A program made the translations under genes and the position numbers. The notes beneath the pieces were generated by a model, which searched no databases, was not told where the DNA came from, and saw only the letters and a list, made by a program, of their open reading frames with translations. From Fragilariopsis cylindrus CCMP1102 (lineage: Eukaryota > Bacillariophyta > Bacillariophyceae > Bacillariales > Bacillariaceae), in the NCBI GenBank assembly GCA_900095095.1, contig FMBT01000386.1, positions 1 to 64,000 of the forward strand: a DNA stretch of 64,000 nt, written 5' to 3'. Positions 49,784 to 61,769 of the stretch are shown one piece after another. Positions within the stretch are counted from its first letter, which is position 1; the number at the start of each line of letters is the position of its first letter.

Positions 49784-52227
49784 ATGAATACACGAACCAC
49801 CAAATTGGCATTCATTGCCTTCCTGGGTCAAGCATATACAACCCCCTTTGTCGACGCATTTACACCATCGTCTTTGACTGTCGTACCGTTGTCATCACGG
49901 ACGACGAACAATGCCATTATTAGCAGCGGTGGTAAAATAGCAGCATCATCTTCTTCTAATTATCAAGGTTTCACACTCAATATGTCGTCTGCGGCGTCTG
50001 GATCATATCTTGGTATGGATGAGGACGATGAGGAAGATGATGATGATGACGACGACGACGACGATGACGAACTTGAATTGTCCAGTTCTGGTCGATACTC
50101 ATCTGATTTAAAAAGTCCTTTCACTGGTCTTAAACTCGATCCGGATGATCCTAATCCTTTAATTAAACCTCGTCCCAGTCGGTACTTCAAACAAGAAGAT
50201 GCCGAAGCGGATCGTATCCCTGATGATCAACTCGTCCAAGCAATGTCCGCAGAAGAACGGAAAGAAAATTTAACCGTCATGAGACAAATTCGTAAATCAG
50301 ATTTACCGGACTTACGGATGAGAAAGGACCATGCTGGTTGGGTGGAAGCGAATAATGATTTAAAACGACGACTTGCACGTGATCCGTGGTTTGGGATCAA
50401 TGAACGATTGAGGGATGCTATCCAACTCGGTGAGCCACAAGAAAAGATTGACAATCTAAAGGCCTTGGCAAAAAAAATGGACGGTCCACCACCGGACCTT
50501 GATATGAACAAGAAGGAATATGCCGTCCATACGGAAGTTTATGATATTCCTATTTCAGCATCTCGTGCTACTAGTATGGTGGATGAAGAAATTAGGTTAG
50601 AACGAGCCGCGCGGGGTCGAGCCATGATGGCAGAACGACGCAAAAATGAAGAAAAGGAAAAAGTACAATACGAGGAAGATATGGCAAATCCTGGAGTTAG
50701 AGAAGATCGAGAAGCAAAAGAACGTCGAGAGCGAACTATGAGTCGTCTGATGGGAGAAATTGAAGAAGATCAAAAGAAGAAACGTGAGAAGGCAAAAGAA
50801 ATTTTAGGAAAATACCCAGAAACACCCGAATCGAGATCGAAAGCGATGGAAAAGGCATTGAAAAATGCAAGAGAGGATGTGAAAGATATCCGTCGTAAAC
50901 AACTCGGTTTAGGTGCTGGTGGTGCGGGTATCAGTCTTAGCGGTGACAATGATGATGAGGATGACGAAGACGCGGTTGGTGCCGGAGTCGGTGCTAAAAG
51001 CGGTGGAAGTGCTGCACGTGCTCGAGAGGCCGCGGCAGCTGAGGCAGCTGGTGGACGTCCTCGTCTTCCAGGTGACGAGGATGTTACTCGCGGAGAGATC
51101 GATGTGATACCGAACCATCTTCTAGTACCGAGACTGGACCACTCAAGGTGGAGGTATCATCTGTATACAACAAGGAACAATCGGATCCGCCCATGCGGAA
51201 GCATTGTTTCCAGTACACGATTAAAATCACCAATAGTTCACCCACGGATACCATCCAATTATTGGGACGACGATTTGAAATTCAAACTGTTGGATCCTCA
51301 ATGAAGGATGTCGTCCAAGGAGAAGGCGTCACAGGACGCACTCCTATTTTGAAACCTGGCGAAGTATTTGAATATACATCGACCGCACCTCTTTCAGTGC
51401 GTCCTATTGGGACCACAATCATTGCTGCACGTATGAAAGGTGAATACCGCTATGAGGTCTTGGCCGAAGGACAAACGGCTGCTACTGAAGAACAAGTCGA
51501 ATCGGGTGGTAACGAAACGGCTGATTTAGGACTATTTCATTTCATCTTTCCTCAAGATCAACGGGTGCAACCGTATCGTGCAGATGAAGGCGACGAAGAA
51601 GAAGAGGAGGAAGAGGACGACGACGATGATGAAGATACTACGCCAAAGGCCAAATCGTCGTCCACTGCTACATCATCGTCGACTAAAGAATCATCGTCGA
51701 AAAGTTCTAGTTCTTCGGCATCTGCTTCCGTTACTCGTCCCGGTGACGAAGACATGAAAACTGGAGATATTACTGTTCCCCTTAACGACAAATCGGAAGT
51801 GGTAACGGATAAAGTCAAAGTTAGCTTAACATCTTCCTACCGTCCCGAACGGTCGGAGTCAAGTCAGGATAAGTATTGTTTTGCATACAACATTAGAATC
51901 ACAAACGAGTCTGAGAATCCCATCCAGTTAGTCTCCCGTGAATTTGAAATCCAGTCAGTGGGACTACCTCACAAGGATGTCGTTTCTGGACCAGGAGTTA
52001 CGGGACGTCAACCCATTCTTAAACCAGGGGAGTCCTTTGAATACACAAGCACGGCACCACTGAATGTTAAGCCTATGTTGGATAAGACTCCTGTTCTAGC
52101 ACGTATGTCAGGGGAATACAATTTTGTCATTCTTGGTGAGGATGGAACAACACCCCTAAGCTCGAAACCACTACAAGCCAAACTTGGTTTATTCCATTTC
52201 ATCCTTCCTGCCCTTAGTACATCGTAA
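49784..52227 (+). CDS. Plastid-directed protein with coiled-coil region and two ApaG domains, frame broken once
   Basis: Start at the ATG 49784. The N-terminus reads KLAFIAFLGQAYTTPFVDAFTPS: a signal peptide followed by an A|FTPS ASAFAP-like site, so plastid import is likely. An acidic Asp run is followed by a charged Glu/Lys/Arg helical region (about residues 130-390). Two copies of an ApaG-type domain follow; they share the Y-C/T-F-x-Y-x-I-x-I-T-N pattern, LVSREFEIQSVG or LLGRRFEIQTVG, GVTGR-x-PILKPGE, FEYTSTAPL and GLFHFI. The frame changes near 51111 where GATGTGATACC needs one more base (GTG GAT). Corrected length is about 814 aa. ApaG domains occur in bacteria singly and in some F-box and PolDIP2 proteins; their exact role is not established. 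Confidence 0.7.
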
Positions 52228-52627
52228 TAAAGCGATGCATGCATATCGTTTGATATTTAGGAAAGAAAATACATAAATAAACTACATAAAAACTAAACAA
52301 TTAGCAGCATATATATTAACAAGCTAAAGAGTTCTAATTTTTACCTTAACAAATAAATAAATACATAATTTGATACACAATTAAGATCTTACAATAAAAC
52401 TGCTAACATTCGACAAAAAAATCATTTTCGACCATGCATGCGTACATAAAAGTACAGAAAATCTGTCACTTTCAATCGATAGTTGAAATGAAGTAGGCTA
52501 CTTTATGAAGATGGTAGATAGCAGTATGCACATCTCTGTTAAAAAAAACTGGCAATCATTTGATTCTGAACCATCAACAAAAGATCTATTTTACGTTAGG
52601 AAACAAGTTGCTATTCTAGTGCATCAT
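52228..52627. other. Intergenic between convergent genes
   Basis: AT-rich 3' flank of both the ApaG-type gene and MON2. Nothing recognised. Confidence 0.5.
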
Positions 52628-55600
52628 CTACTTCAGAAGAAGTAATTTTTCCTCCAACTCTAAAACCCTCTTCTCAGCTATTCTGGCAGATTCCTCGGCA
52701 ACTTTGCATCGATTTTGAGCATCATCCAGCACCCGTTTAATGTTTGCCTTCGCTAGAACAGCTCCAGCAGCTCGACGTACAGACCTCTCCTCAACACTGA
52801 CCAACTGAGATAATTGGGAGAATACTGCTATAACAGTGGTCTCAACGTTGGTTACTTTCTGTAAGACTTCGCAGATTTTTAACGTAGCTTTGACGTTCAA
52901 ATCTACTTCTGTAGGGGCTGACTCAAGAGATTGAATAGCCGACAGAAATACTTGCTCTGCGATACCGTGCATCGACTTATTTTCTGGTTGTATTTTACAA
53001 ATACCAGAGAAACAAGCCGCAAATAAATCGAGAAGGTTTTCAATGTTGTCAGGAGGAGTATCGTCCATTTTGACTATTTCTAAGCACTTCGAAGCTCCAG
53101 AAAAATATATCGCACAAAGATCAGAGGAGAACGTCGATGGAGCATTCGCAGCAGAAGAATCCACAAAGTTCACGAGGTCGGATGCAAATAAAATATCAAT
53201 TCGTTGAGATCCTGATGGAGTCGGTGAGAGCATTCGTGAAAGTGTTAAGCACAGTCGTTCCCATACATTATCCAAAAGTTCGAGGGTTGATCTAGACGTT
53301 TCTTCTCGTCCATTATCGAGCCTCTTGGCACTTGCCAAACCATCGTTCATTATTGGTATCAACATTTCATAGGAAGTTTTAACAGAATGGTCGTCATTCT
53401 TGTCCAAACCATTATTTTCCATCAGAAAAAGGGATAGCAATCGAGCAAGAACTAGAGTTTTACAATGATCTGACAGAGTTTTACTCTTGTACTCTTCCAA
53501 TATAGTATTGGACGATTCGTGGCTTAGCATATCAACACCCTTCTTACATTTTCCATTAGTCTCCTTCTCTGCATAGAAAGCTGGCCCAGATAGTACCGTG
53601 AGGTTCAGGAATGACTCGGGGGAACCATTAGATGCCATCGTTTTTAGAAGATCTATACACGAGCGCTGTGCTTGCGATAGGAAACGGGCTCCGGGACCAC
53701 TAGAAGATCGAGTTGCAATGCTGACAACAATTCGGACAAACCGCACTACCATGGCATCATCCTTTCCGGGGGGAGTGAAAACGGGCTTAATCAGAGGTTC
53801 AAAAGTGGAATAATTTGATAGCGTGAGGTCCTCTCTAAACTCATTGTTCTTACAGCAGTCGTAGAGCTTGCTGAGTTCGACCGCTGTTTTGGTAAGTACC
53901 TGAATCTGTGTTGGCTCTAGATGCGGAGATAGATTGGATTCCTTATCAGCCGATGAACCACCTTCCAAGTGATCACGAAATGACTCGAGAACATCAAATG
54001 CATCAAGAAATAGGTTCTCACGCCACATTTCCACTACAGTAGAATTTAATTGACGGCAAACAGATTGATTGTCAGACTTCTCTGGGCTGCCAACGCTCCT
54101 AAGAGCACCATTGATGACCTCCATATTTGTACCGACTCTGGCTGGTGTGATTGCGGCCTGAATGCCAGCAGTACATGCCAACTGATTACACAAGACCATA
54201 AGTTCGACCCCGGAATTTCGAAGTTCTAGTGTATCTCTGCCTCCAACTTGTATTGATGCATCGTATGCCCATCCCAGGATTTTATTCCATGCTTTATCAA
54301 ACCAAGGAGTGTCGTCATCTCCTCTACTGGCCGGTCCAGATCCATCGTCGGTTGTGTTGAGAAGAGGATTGAAAAAGTTTCTTAATAATCGACTAAGCCC
54401 TTTTAGTACTATAGCTTGAGTTGCAACCCATTGCTTATCTGCAGAATCTCGAGAATGGTGGACGTTGACTTGATATCGTGACTTTTTCTTCGAAACTTTT
54501 TCAATTGGAATATCACTGTTGTCTTCGGTGTCTGACGTAACAGTATCATAAACACCAAAGATTGTTGTGCAAATACAAGATTCCCATTGCCTTTCCGTAA
54601 ATTTTGGTCCACGACCAACAATGCACGAAAACAAAGTATTGACAGAACAATTTCTAACTTCTGCTCTGCTATCAGCGGAAAGAAGAACAAGTTTTGCAAG
54701 TGCTCGATCGACCGACTCAGTACCTGCATCTTGGTCAGCGATTGTCCAAAGAAGACCGATAGCTGTCAACGACGTATTCATATCCTGTCTGGCGCTTCCA
54801 AAGGTTGAGCAGCAGTCCAAAAGTACATTTCTAGCCGATTTACCGGCCTCTTCAAGGAAATCATCTATTATCAATTTTAAGCAACGAAATCCAACCTGAC
54901 AGGCAACAGTCCAATCTTCGGATTCATGTTCCGAAGACGGAATAGATGATATCGCGTCTATGATTTGGGTCCAGCATTCATTCCTCAATTTATGCCCAGT
55001 GTTCTCAAGCACACTATATAATGCCTCTAAACTGGCCTCTGCAGTATCTGAATCCTTTGAGTTCGTTATACATTCACAGAGTGGACCAAGTAGATCAATC
55101 TGGGAAACGACTTCTCGCATCGAATCGTCTAAAATCACTTTTTCTACCGCCAAAAGTTGGTTCTGACGAGGATCGGGGTACATTATTTTTGCAGGGCCAA
55201 AGAAAGGGGCAGGAATATCTTCCTCTTCTGCGACATGAGAAACGATAAGCATGACCAACACATCCATGAAGAATGACTGGAATGGTTGAACCTCTGAGGA
55301 TACAATACAAAGCTGACGAAATATATCTGCTCCGCATCGACTGTGTCGAAAAATATTACCCATAGCTACATCAGCCAATAAAGCGACACAATATGGCATC
55401 TCTCGGTTTCGGATAGGATGCCTCGATGATGCCAGCCGATTATCAAATTCAATTCGATAATCATCGTAGTATGTATTATTCGTCCGATCAGCAACTGGAA
55501 CATCCTCTTGAATAGCGTTGCCATCTACATTCCATGCAATAGCTCGGGCTCTATTAATCAGCTTTCCCCCTCTGGTCCTTTTTTCATCTTGAGATCTATT

Positions 55601-58180
55601 CGATTTGTCAAACTTCTTCGAACCAGTACCAGTAGCTCCTGGAACACTCGGTATTGTTGACGGTAGTTTTTCCGATAGTGAAACTTCTTTAATACCAGCT
55701 ATGAATTGCGAAAGAGATTCGTCTGAAAGACAGGTTGAAAAAGAAGCAAACCTTGCATAAGCTGCCGAAATACTGAGAGCGCCTGCATATGAACTATTCG
55801 AAAGGTCTGGTGAAGCAATTGCCAAGACCGACAATTCTTCAAATGTCTGTATAATTAGAGACCAATCTGTTCCTATGCGATCGTGATAACGATGAGCAAC
55901 ATTTAACAAACAGATTAGTGCAGCAATATTATGATCTTTTAGTGAACTAAACGAGTCCTTCCTTCCCCATTGAGGTAACGATAGTTTGCACAAACTTGAT
56001 ATTAAAGCTCCCCGAAGCAATGTAGAGCTCAGTGACACTTTAGCTAATGAGAAGTAGCCCTCTAAAGATCGTTCAACGATTATATCACTAGCTGGAAACC
56101 TCTTGAGATAATGCTGTAAGACCGATAAGGAGGGTGCAAAGGTCTGCTCCAAGATGTTTTCGTCCAACTGATCAATCATCCTTAATAAGGCATTAAATCC
56201 GGCCCACAATGCATCCCCCAATATATATACATCGTTATTGAATTTTGCGTTTTGCCATCGTTCTATACTGTCTAAGGTTTCCGCCGAATAGGCTAGGGAT
56301 GTATTTTCATTTTGTCCTTGGCATGCAATTATTAACATATTCATATGGTCCTCGCAGCTGGCGCCAATCGTACAAAAGTCACTCGTTGCTTCCAGTAAAA
56401 GACTTGCCACGTCCTCATGCAGCCACAAGTCTTTGCATGATCGTTCCTCTTCGACGAAGGTTTTTAATGTTTCCATCGACAACGCCGCCTTCCACAAAAC
56501 AGTCTGTGGTAGTCCCTGGAGTGTTTCGATGTTACTTTTATTGCTACCCGAGGACGAAGGTTTGTTGGCTGCAATTGGTTTGTTTTGTTCTTTGTAGATG
56601 TAACCATCTTCAAAGTCGGCTTGTTTTCTTAATGCTTCTGTGGCCAATGATATCGGTTGAACGAGTCTTCCTATCAACTCTCGGCATTCAGCGGGCCATT
56701 CCACACCTTGTGTTTGAAGGACCACCAACGCAAACTGTAATGCTTCGGAAAATTCTATAGGTAATGCCTTAGATTGAATCTTCGATTGCTTTTGTAAGAC
56801 TTGGACTATAACACCAAACGTCTTCTGACCGACTTCTTCTGTGAAGATATCGGGTGATTCTGAAAGAAGGGTCGTCATCAGTTCGAGTGCAAGCGATTGC
56901 GAAGGTGGTTGTGCCGCGTCCCATTCTCCTGGTCGACAATGATTAAAGGCTCCCTGAAAAAAGGTATAGTCGATTTTCTCCTTTGACCGTTACTACTCGT
57001 CGATTCTCTTCCATCTCCTCCTGCTATTGCATTGGAAGAAATCCCCAAGGCACAAGATAATAAATCATCCCACGTTTTCATTCTTAGCTGTGAAGCGTGT
57101 TCGTTGTTAAACAATAGAGACAAGACTTGCGGGAGCGTCGAATGGGCGGCCTGACGAACATTTTGTCGCAAGGGCAGGTATAAAAGACAGCAAAGTGTTA
57201 CTGATTGTGCCCACTGCTCGTCCGATACCGGTAAATCTTTTAATCTCAACAGTTGTAAAAGACAACTTAGTATATCCAACGCAATCTTTTCCAAGTCCTT
57301 TCCGTTCAGATTTCCAGACCCAGCGTTCCCATGCGAGGAAGATACTGCTGTTTTCATCGTCACCGAATTTGTGATCAAACCAGCATTACCACCTGCGCTA
57401 CTAGAAGATGAAAAGTAACCTCCAAACCAAGATGATGATGACGACCCTGATGTTGAATTTGTATTGGATGCACTCCCATTGCCACTATTACCGGTAGCTA
57501 TTGTAGATTGTGATGTATTCAAATCCTTACCAGAGCGTGCCGTTGACATTGCTGTTGCTGCTGATATTCCCATATTGTTGTTGTTGCCTCCGTCTTTTGC
57601 TTTCGAATAGCTGACCACCACTTGAGCTTGAATCATCCAGACACGTACCATGTTCATACCATCCCCGGGACAGATAGCATCCGCCTCTAATAGTGCCTTC
57701 ATGGCTTTGAAACTAGTATCGAGTAACTTAGGAGAGGCATTGGGATAATTCGCAGCCAGTAAAAACGGATGGAGTAAGTCCGAACTACGGAAAAGTCGTG
57801 TATCTGGATGTTTTTCTCCGCTATTGGATGCTTTCCGAACCGCACTGACATATTGATTCTGCAACGTTCGAAGTTTCAAAATAGCTCTTTCACTTGCTTC
57901 TTTCACTCCTACGATCGATCGATCGATGAACACATTTATGAATATAGTACGGCGACACACAAGCACACAACGAATAGGGATTGTAAGCGATGACTACTGG
58001 CTTATCTAATAGAGCGAAGAAAAAAAAGGAAAATACTTTGATTTACGGATGGATCGTAACACATAAATTTGAAAAGCATTTTGACCAAATACAATGGCTA
58101 CTGTACACACCTGGATGTTTCTTGCGTGCCTCGGCACCCAAATCTCGGAGATGATCTTCCAATTGATTGACGAAGTTCAT
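52628..58180 (-). CDS. MON2: MON2-like protein (Sec7/BIG-related HEAT-repeat scaffold)
   Basis: A short first exon, 58180-58111, encodes MNFVNQLEDHLRDLGAEARKKHP. A 202-bp intron (GTGTGT donor, TAG acceptor) joins it in phase to the exon starting at 57908 with GVKEASERAILKLRTLQN. This N-terminus is the DCB-like start of MON2. The long second exon is broken once near 56959, where a T6 run must be T7 to give PFFQGAFNHCRPGEW and continue to 52628. About 1783 aa in total, near the family size. The protein is helical HEAT-like repeats throughout, with FALELM-type and CVRF-type repeats and a C-terminal coiled coil. MON2 acts at the trans-Golgi/endosome with flippases and Arl1. A Ser/Gly/Asn-rich insert lies near residues 145-220. 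Confidence 0.72.
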
Positions 58181-58937
58181 CCTAAATTTTTCTTTCTATC
58201 GATTAATTATTCGTGATGCCATGGTCATTCTTGATTTCTTATGAACACATCAAGCCTACAATTCCTAAAATATAAAACGAAGGCGTGAACTTTCTCTGTT
58301 TTATAAATAATATGCGTGACTGAAAAATAATATTCGGGGGAATGTTCTTCATATCGTCGTATTGAATCAATCCCCTCCGCCATGCATGCATTCCGCCCCC
58401 AAGACCAATCGTGTTTTGCCAACTCATTCACGACTGATTTGACTTGAACCCACCATCTTGCATAATTCATCGGGTTTGTTTTGAAGGCAGTGTCTTCTCA
58501 TTTATCTCTTTTTGAGAATGAAGGACTAATGAAATCCATCTGCTCTCTTGCTTTTCTGTCGTACGGTACCAGTGTTGTACTTTGAACTCTGCCTTGGTTG
58601 TGGAAGTAAAGTATGCTGTGATACACTTATATACAAAAGGCTATATAATCATCAGTAACAAGTAACCACATGTCTTTACTATCATCCTAATAACCAAGTT
58701 AGTAATCATCGAAGTCTTACACTACAGTACTGTACTTTATCCCGCTTCTACCGAATAAATCTCTCACGACACAACATCGTATCTTATCGTATCGTATCGT
58801 GGATTATAATACTACAATTGTAGTCAAGAAAGAAGAAGAAGAAAGAAGTCTCTTGAAACTGGTTCCTTTTCTATTTGCCTTTACCGCAATCTGACTAATA
58901 CTCTCTTTGCTTTTGAGAAGATAATTATAGAAGTGGC
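58181..58937. other. Divergent promoter interval
   Basis: Between MON2 (start 58180, minus) and the FHA-like gene (start 58938, plus). A short ATCGT repeat sits near 58780-58800. No gene recognised. Confidence 0.5.
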
Positions 58938-61310
58938 ATGACACCCATAATATCAGTTGGGAAACAACAACTTCAAGAAGAAACAACTCGTCGTCCAGCA
59001 TCTCAAAATGCAGATGATGTCGACGCAGCTGTTAATGTTAATATCAATATCAATGCAACTGCTGCTGCCTCGAACGAAGGTAATAATAATAATATAAAAA
59101 AAACTACTGGTAATGGCATAGAAGAAAAGAAATCATCATCATTGTCATTACCAGCCAATAATAGAAATAATACAGCGGTAGCGGAGAGTAATCCTTCTTC
59201 GTCGTCAAACACAACGACGTCGTTAGCATTGATTCCATTACGATCTGTTGCCTTTTCAAAGATTAGTAAACAGCAACAGCAACAACAACAACAACAACTG
59301 AATACACAACAACAACAACAACAACCACCACTGGAAATTAAACAATTTCCTATCGTATTAGGACGCACGAACTTATCTCAATGGTGGTACCAGTCCTGTG
59401 ATTGTCAACAATATTATTGTCGAGTGCATTGTCGACCTGTGGCACAAAATATTGGTAGTCTCTCCAAAGTAATGATACAAATTGATACGTGTGGTGTGGC
59501 ACATATTGTGGGCAAGAATCCACATTTGGTGACCATTCTATCACCCGATACTAATAATGTTGGTGGTGAACGTTTTGTTGCTTCTTCCAATACAAAAAGC
59601 AATAGCAACAGCAACAGCAATAGCAACAGTAATAGCAACAAAGAGTTAATCGTTGAATTTAATAACAACAACAACAACCACAACAACAATGAAAAAAAAG
59701 ACGACGAAGAAAAAGACGACGACGATCGTCAGCAGATTGCTCTCCGTCCTCGTGATATTCTTAGTATTGGTAGAAGGGATCGAGAACCGTGGATGCGATT
59801 TCAAGTTGTGGAGAACAAGACGAATACTTCTACTGCCAATACCAATACCAATACCAGAAAGAATGATATAACATCAAATAATAATGATTCAAATAATGCT
59901 AGTACAAACAACGATATAATATGTCCTACTAAAACTAATAATGGTGTCACTACTACTGTGGAGATTGTTGACACCACCAAAGAAGAAGTACATGTTCCTG
60001 AAATACCTGTGATATCAAAACCATCACCACCACCACCGCCACCAATACAGAACGAGCAGCCACAGGCATCGACATATGTAAATACAAATGCGAATACACG
60101 TCAGTCAGTTGTTGGTGCACCTGCCAATACCAATACCACCACCATCGCTACACAACCTACACAACAACAATCACAACAACAACGAAGTAATGATCATCGC
60201 GATTTCCAGCTACCGAGGTGGATAACGACGACGACTACAACTAACACGAACAACACAACTACTACCGAAACAAAACAAAAAAGCGTCAAGTCGTCTTGTA
60301 ACTCTTACCACAATGATTATGGTACAAACACCGATACGAAACAACAACAACAACAAAATCATCAAGATATGGTAGAAACTTTAACCAAAGCGGCTGCTGC
60401 AGCTGGTGCTGCTGCTGATCCTGATGTAACCCATGGAAGAAATAAGCTTAGTAGTAGGAAACGCTATCGACAACAAGGATATAAAAATAATGATAACAAC
60501 AATAACAATAACAACACCAGTAGTTACTACAATTACTACAATTATGAGGCCGATTCCAGTGCAGCTCAACGCAAACGGAGACGTCACACCACATCGTCGA
60601 CGTTTGCTGCTACTACTGCTGCTGCTACTGCTGCTCCCTACCATAATAATAGTAATAACAAGACAGTGATTCGTTCGGCCGAAGATTTGTTCCATAACGG
60701 ATCTTCTTCGCGTCGAGGGGGGCGGATACATCTTGTCGTTCAAGATTACGAAACATCGGCACGGCTAGTCCAAGCTACACAACGGGGAAGGAGTAAACAA
60801 TCAGTAGTTAATAGTAGAGTAACGATGACGACGAATCAACGTCAAAACAACGAGTACGATACTACCACTGGTGCCACTGGTGCCACTGGTGGTGACGACA
60901 GTAATAATAATAATAATAATGTATCATCATTAAACAACGATCATTTCCGTCAACGAAGTGCTCGAAGTGACCGAAATTTTATAGGCAGCAAGCCCCAAGA
61001 AGCTGTTGCTAATAAGGCCGTAGTATTACGCGGTAATGATAATTACGATGGTGGTACGGGTGATAATCGGGAAAAAGAAACACAACAAGAACAACAATCG
61101 GAATCGATGGGATTATTAACAAAAAATTATGCTGCGGCGCAAGAAAAAGAAACACAGCAGCAACAACAACAATCGGAATCGATGGGATTATTATCAAAAA
61201 ATTATGCCGCGGCTTTATTGGGAGTAACGGCCATAGATGAGAAGACGACGGAAGACTTGCCTCATGGTGGGATCGTTCAGCAGCATCAACAGCATCAACA
61301 GCAAGACTAA
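58938..61310 (+). CDS. FHA-like domain protein with extensive polyQ/polyN regions
   Basis: Single exon, 790 aa. Between residues about 130 and 290 lies an FHA-like beta region: IVLGRTNLSQWW, then a Cys/His-rich CDCQQYYCRVHCRP, VMIQIDTCGVAHIVGKNPHL, LRPRDILSIGRRDREPWMRF. The G-R...N-P...L...D-x-[IL]-S-[IL]-G order matches the FHA fold, which binds phosphothreonine peptides. An Asn/Ser insert splits the domain. The remainder is Gln, Asn, Thr, Ala and Pro runs, plus a short basic RKRYRQQG and RKRRRH, possible nuclear signals. Near the C-terminus a 20-residue unit containing QQQSESMGLL-[TS]-KNYAAA occurs twice (about 61081-61216). Probably a nuclear phospho-reader. FHA assignment is moderate. Confidence 0.6.
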   Translation: MTPIISVGKQQLQEETTRRPASQNADDVDAAVNVNININATAAASNEGNNNNIKKTTGNGIEEKKSSSLSLPANNRNNTAVAESNPSSSSNTTTSLALIPLRSVAFSKISKQQQQQQQQQLNTQQQQQQPPLEIKQFPIVLGRTNLSQWWYQSCDCQQYYCRVHCRPVAQNIGSLSKVMIQIDTCGVAHIVGKNPHLVTILSPDTNNVGGERFVASSNTKSNSNSNSNSNSNSNKELIVEFNNNNNNHNNNEKKDDEEKDDDDRQQIALRPRDILSIGRRDREPWMRFQVVENKTNTSTANTNTNTRKNDITSNNNDSNNASTNNDIICPTKTNNGVTTTVEIVDTTKEEVHVPEIPVISKPSPPPPPPIQNEQPQASTYVNTNANTRQSVVGAPANTNTTTIATQPTQQQSQQQRSNDHRDFQLPRWITTTTTTNTNNTTTTETKQKSVKSSCNSYHNDYGTNTDTKQQQQQNHQDMVETLTKAAAAAGAAADPDVTHGRNKLSSRKRYRQQGYKNNDNNNNNNNTSSYYNYYNYEADSSAAQRKRRRHTTSSTFAATTAAATAAPYHNNSNNKTVIRSAEDLFHNGSSSRRGGRIHLVVQDYETSARLVQATQRGRSKQSVVNSRVTMTTNQRQNNEYDTTTGATGATGGDDSNNNNNNVSSLNNDHFRQRSARSDRNFIGSKPQEAVANKAVVLRGNDNYDGGTGDNREKETQQEQQSESMGLLTKNYAAAQEKETQQQQQQSESMGLLSKNYAAALLGVTAIDEKTTEDLPHGGIVQQHQQHQQQD

Positions 61311-61769
61311 CTAAAAGGGTGTTCACAATTAATTATTATTCTAGCACAGCTTCGATTCTATTGAATAGTCTCCTACATATAATCTTGATTGATTCATGAA
61401 CAACAACCAGTGCCAGAATTGTATTTTTGGAGTAGCATTGCTAGTAAAAATAAGTATGCTACAACGTGTAGGTTCTACGTAGAAGAACTGAGATATAGAA
61501 ATATCTTTATCACTGCCTTGTGAGCTGCAAGTGTACACTATTTGAGAATAACATATTTATTTTGTTTGAAGATCGGAAAAGTAAATTTAGATTAAATAAA
61601 AACTAGATAATTAATTTATTTTGTTGCTGTTAAAAAATGCACAGAAAAAGCTGCTGTGAAATATCAGTAATAATAGTGCACCCTGGATTGTAATAATAAT
61701 ATTTTAATGACATATTATAAATATGTAATGACATATAATAGATACGAATTACAATAGAATTCTGATACC
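61311..61769. other. Intergenic between convergent genes
   Basis: AT-rich 3' flanks. The minus frame 61630-61884 overlaps the last intron and exon of the zinc-finger gene and is not a separate gene. Confidence 0.5.

Noticed and set aside
56918-56998. A 41-nt intron in MON2 ending TTTTTTCAG
   Set aside because: Shorter than any other intron here. One missing T explains the frame change more simply and keeps the PFFQGAFNHC sequence.
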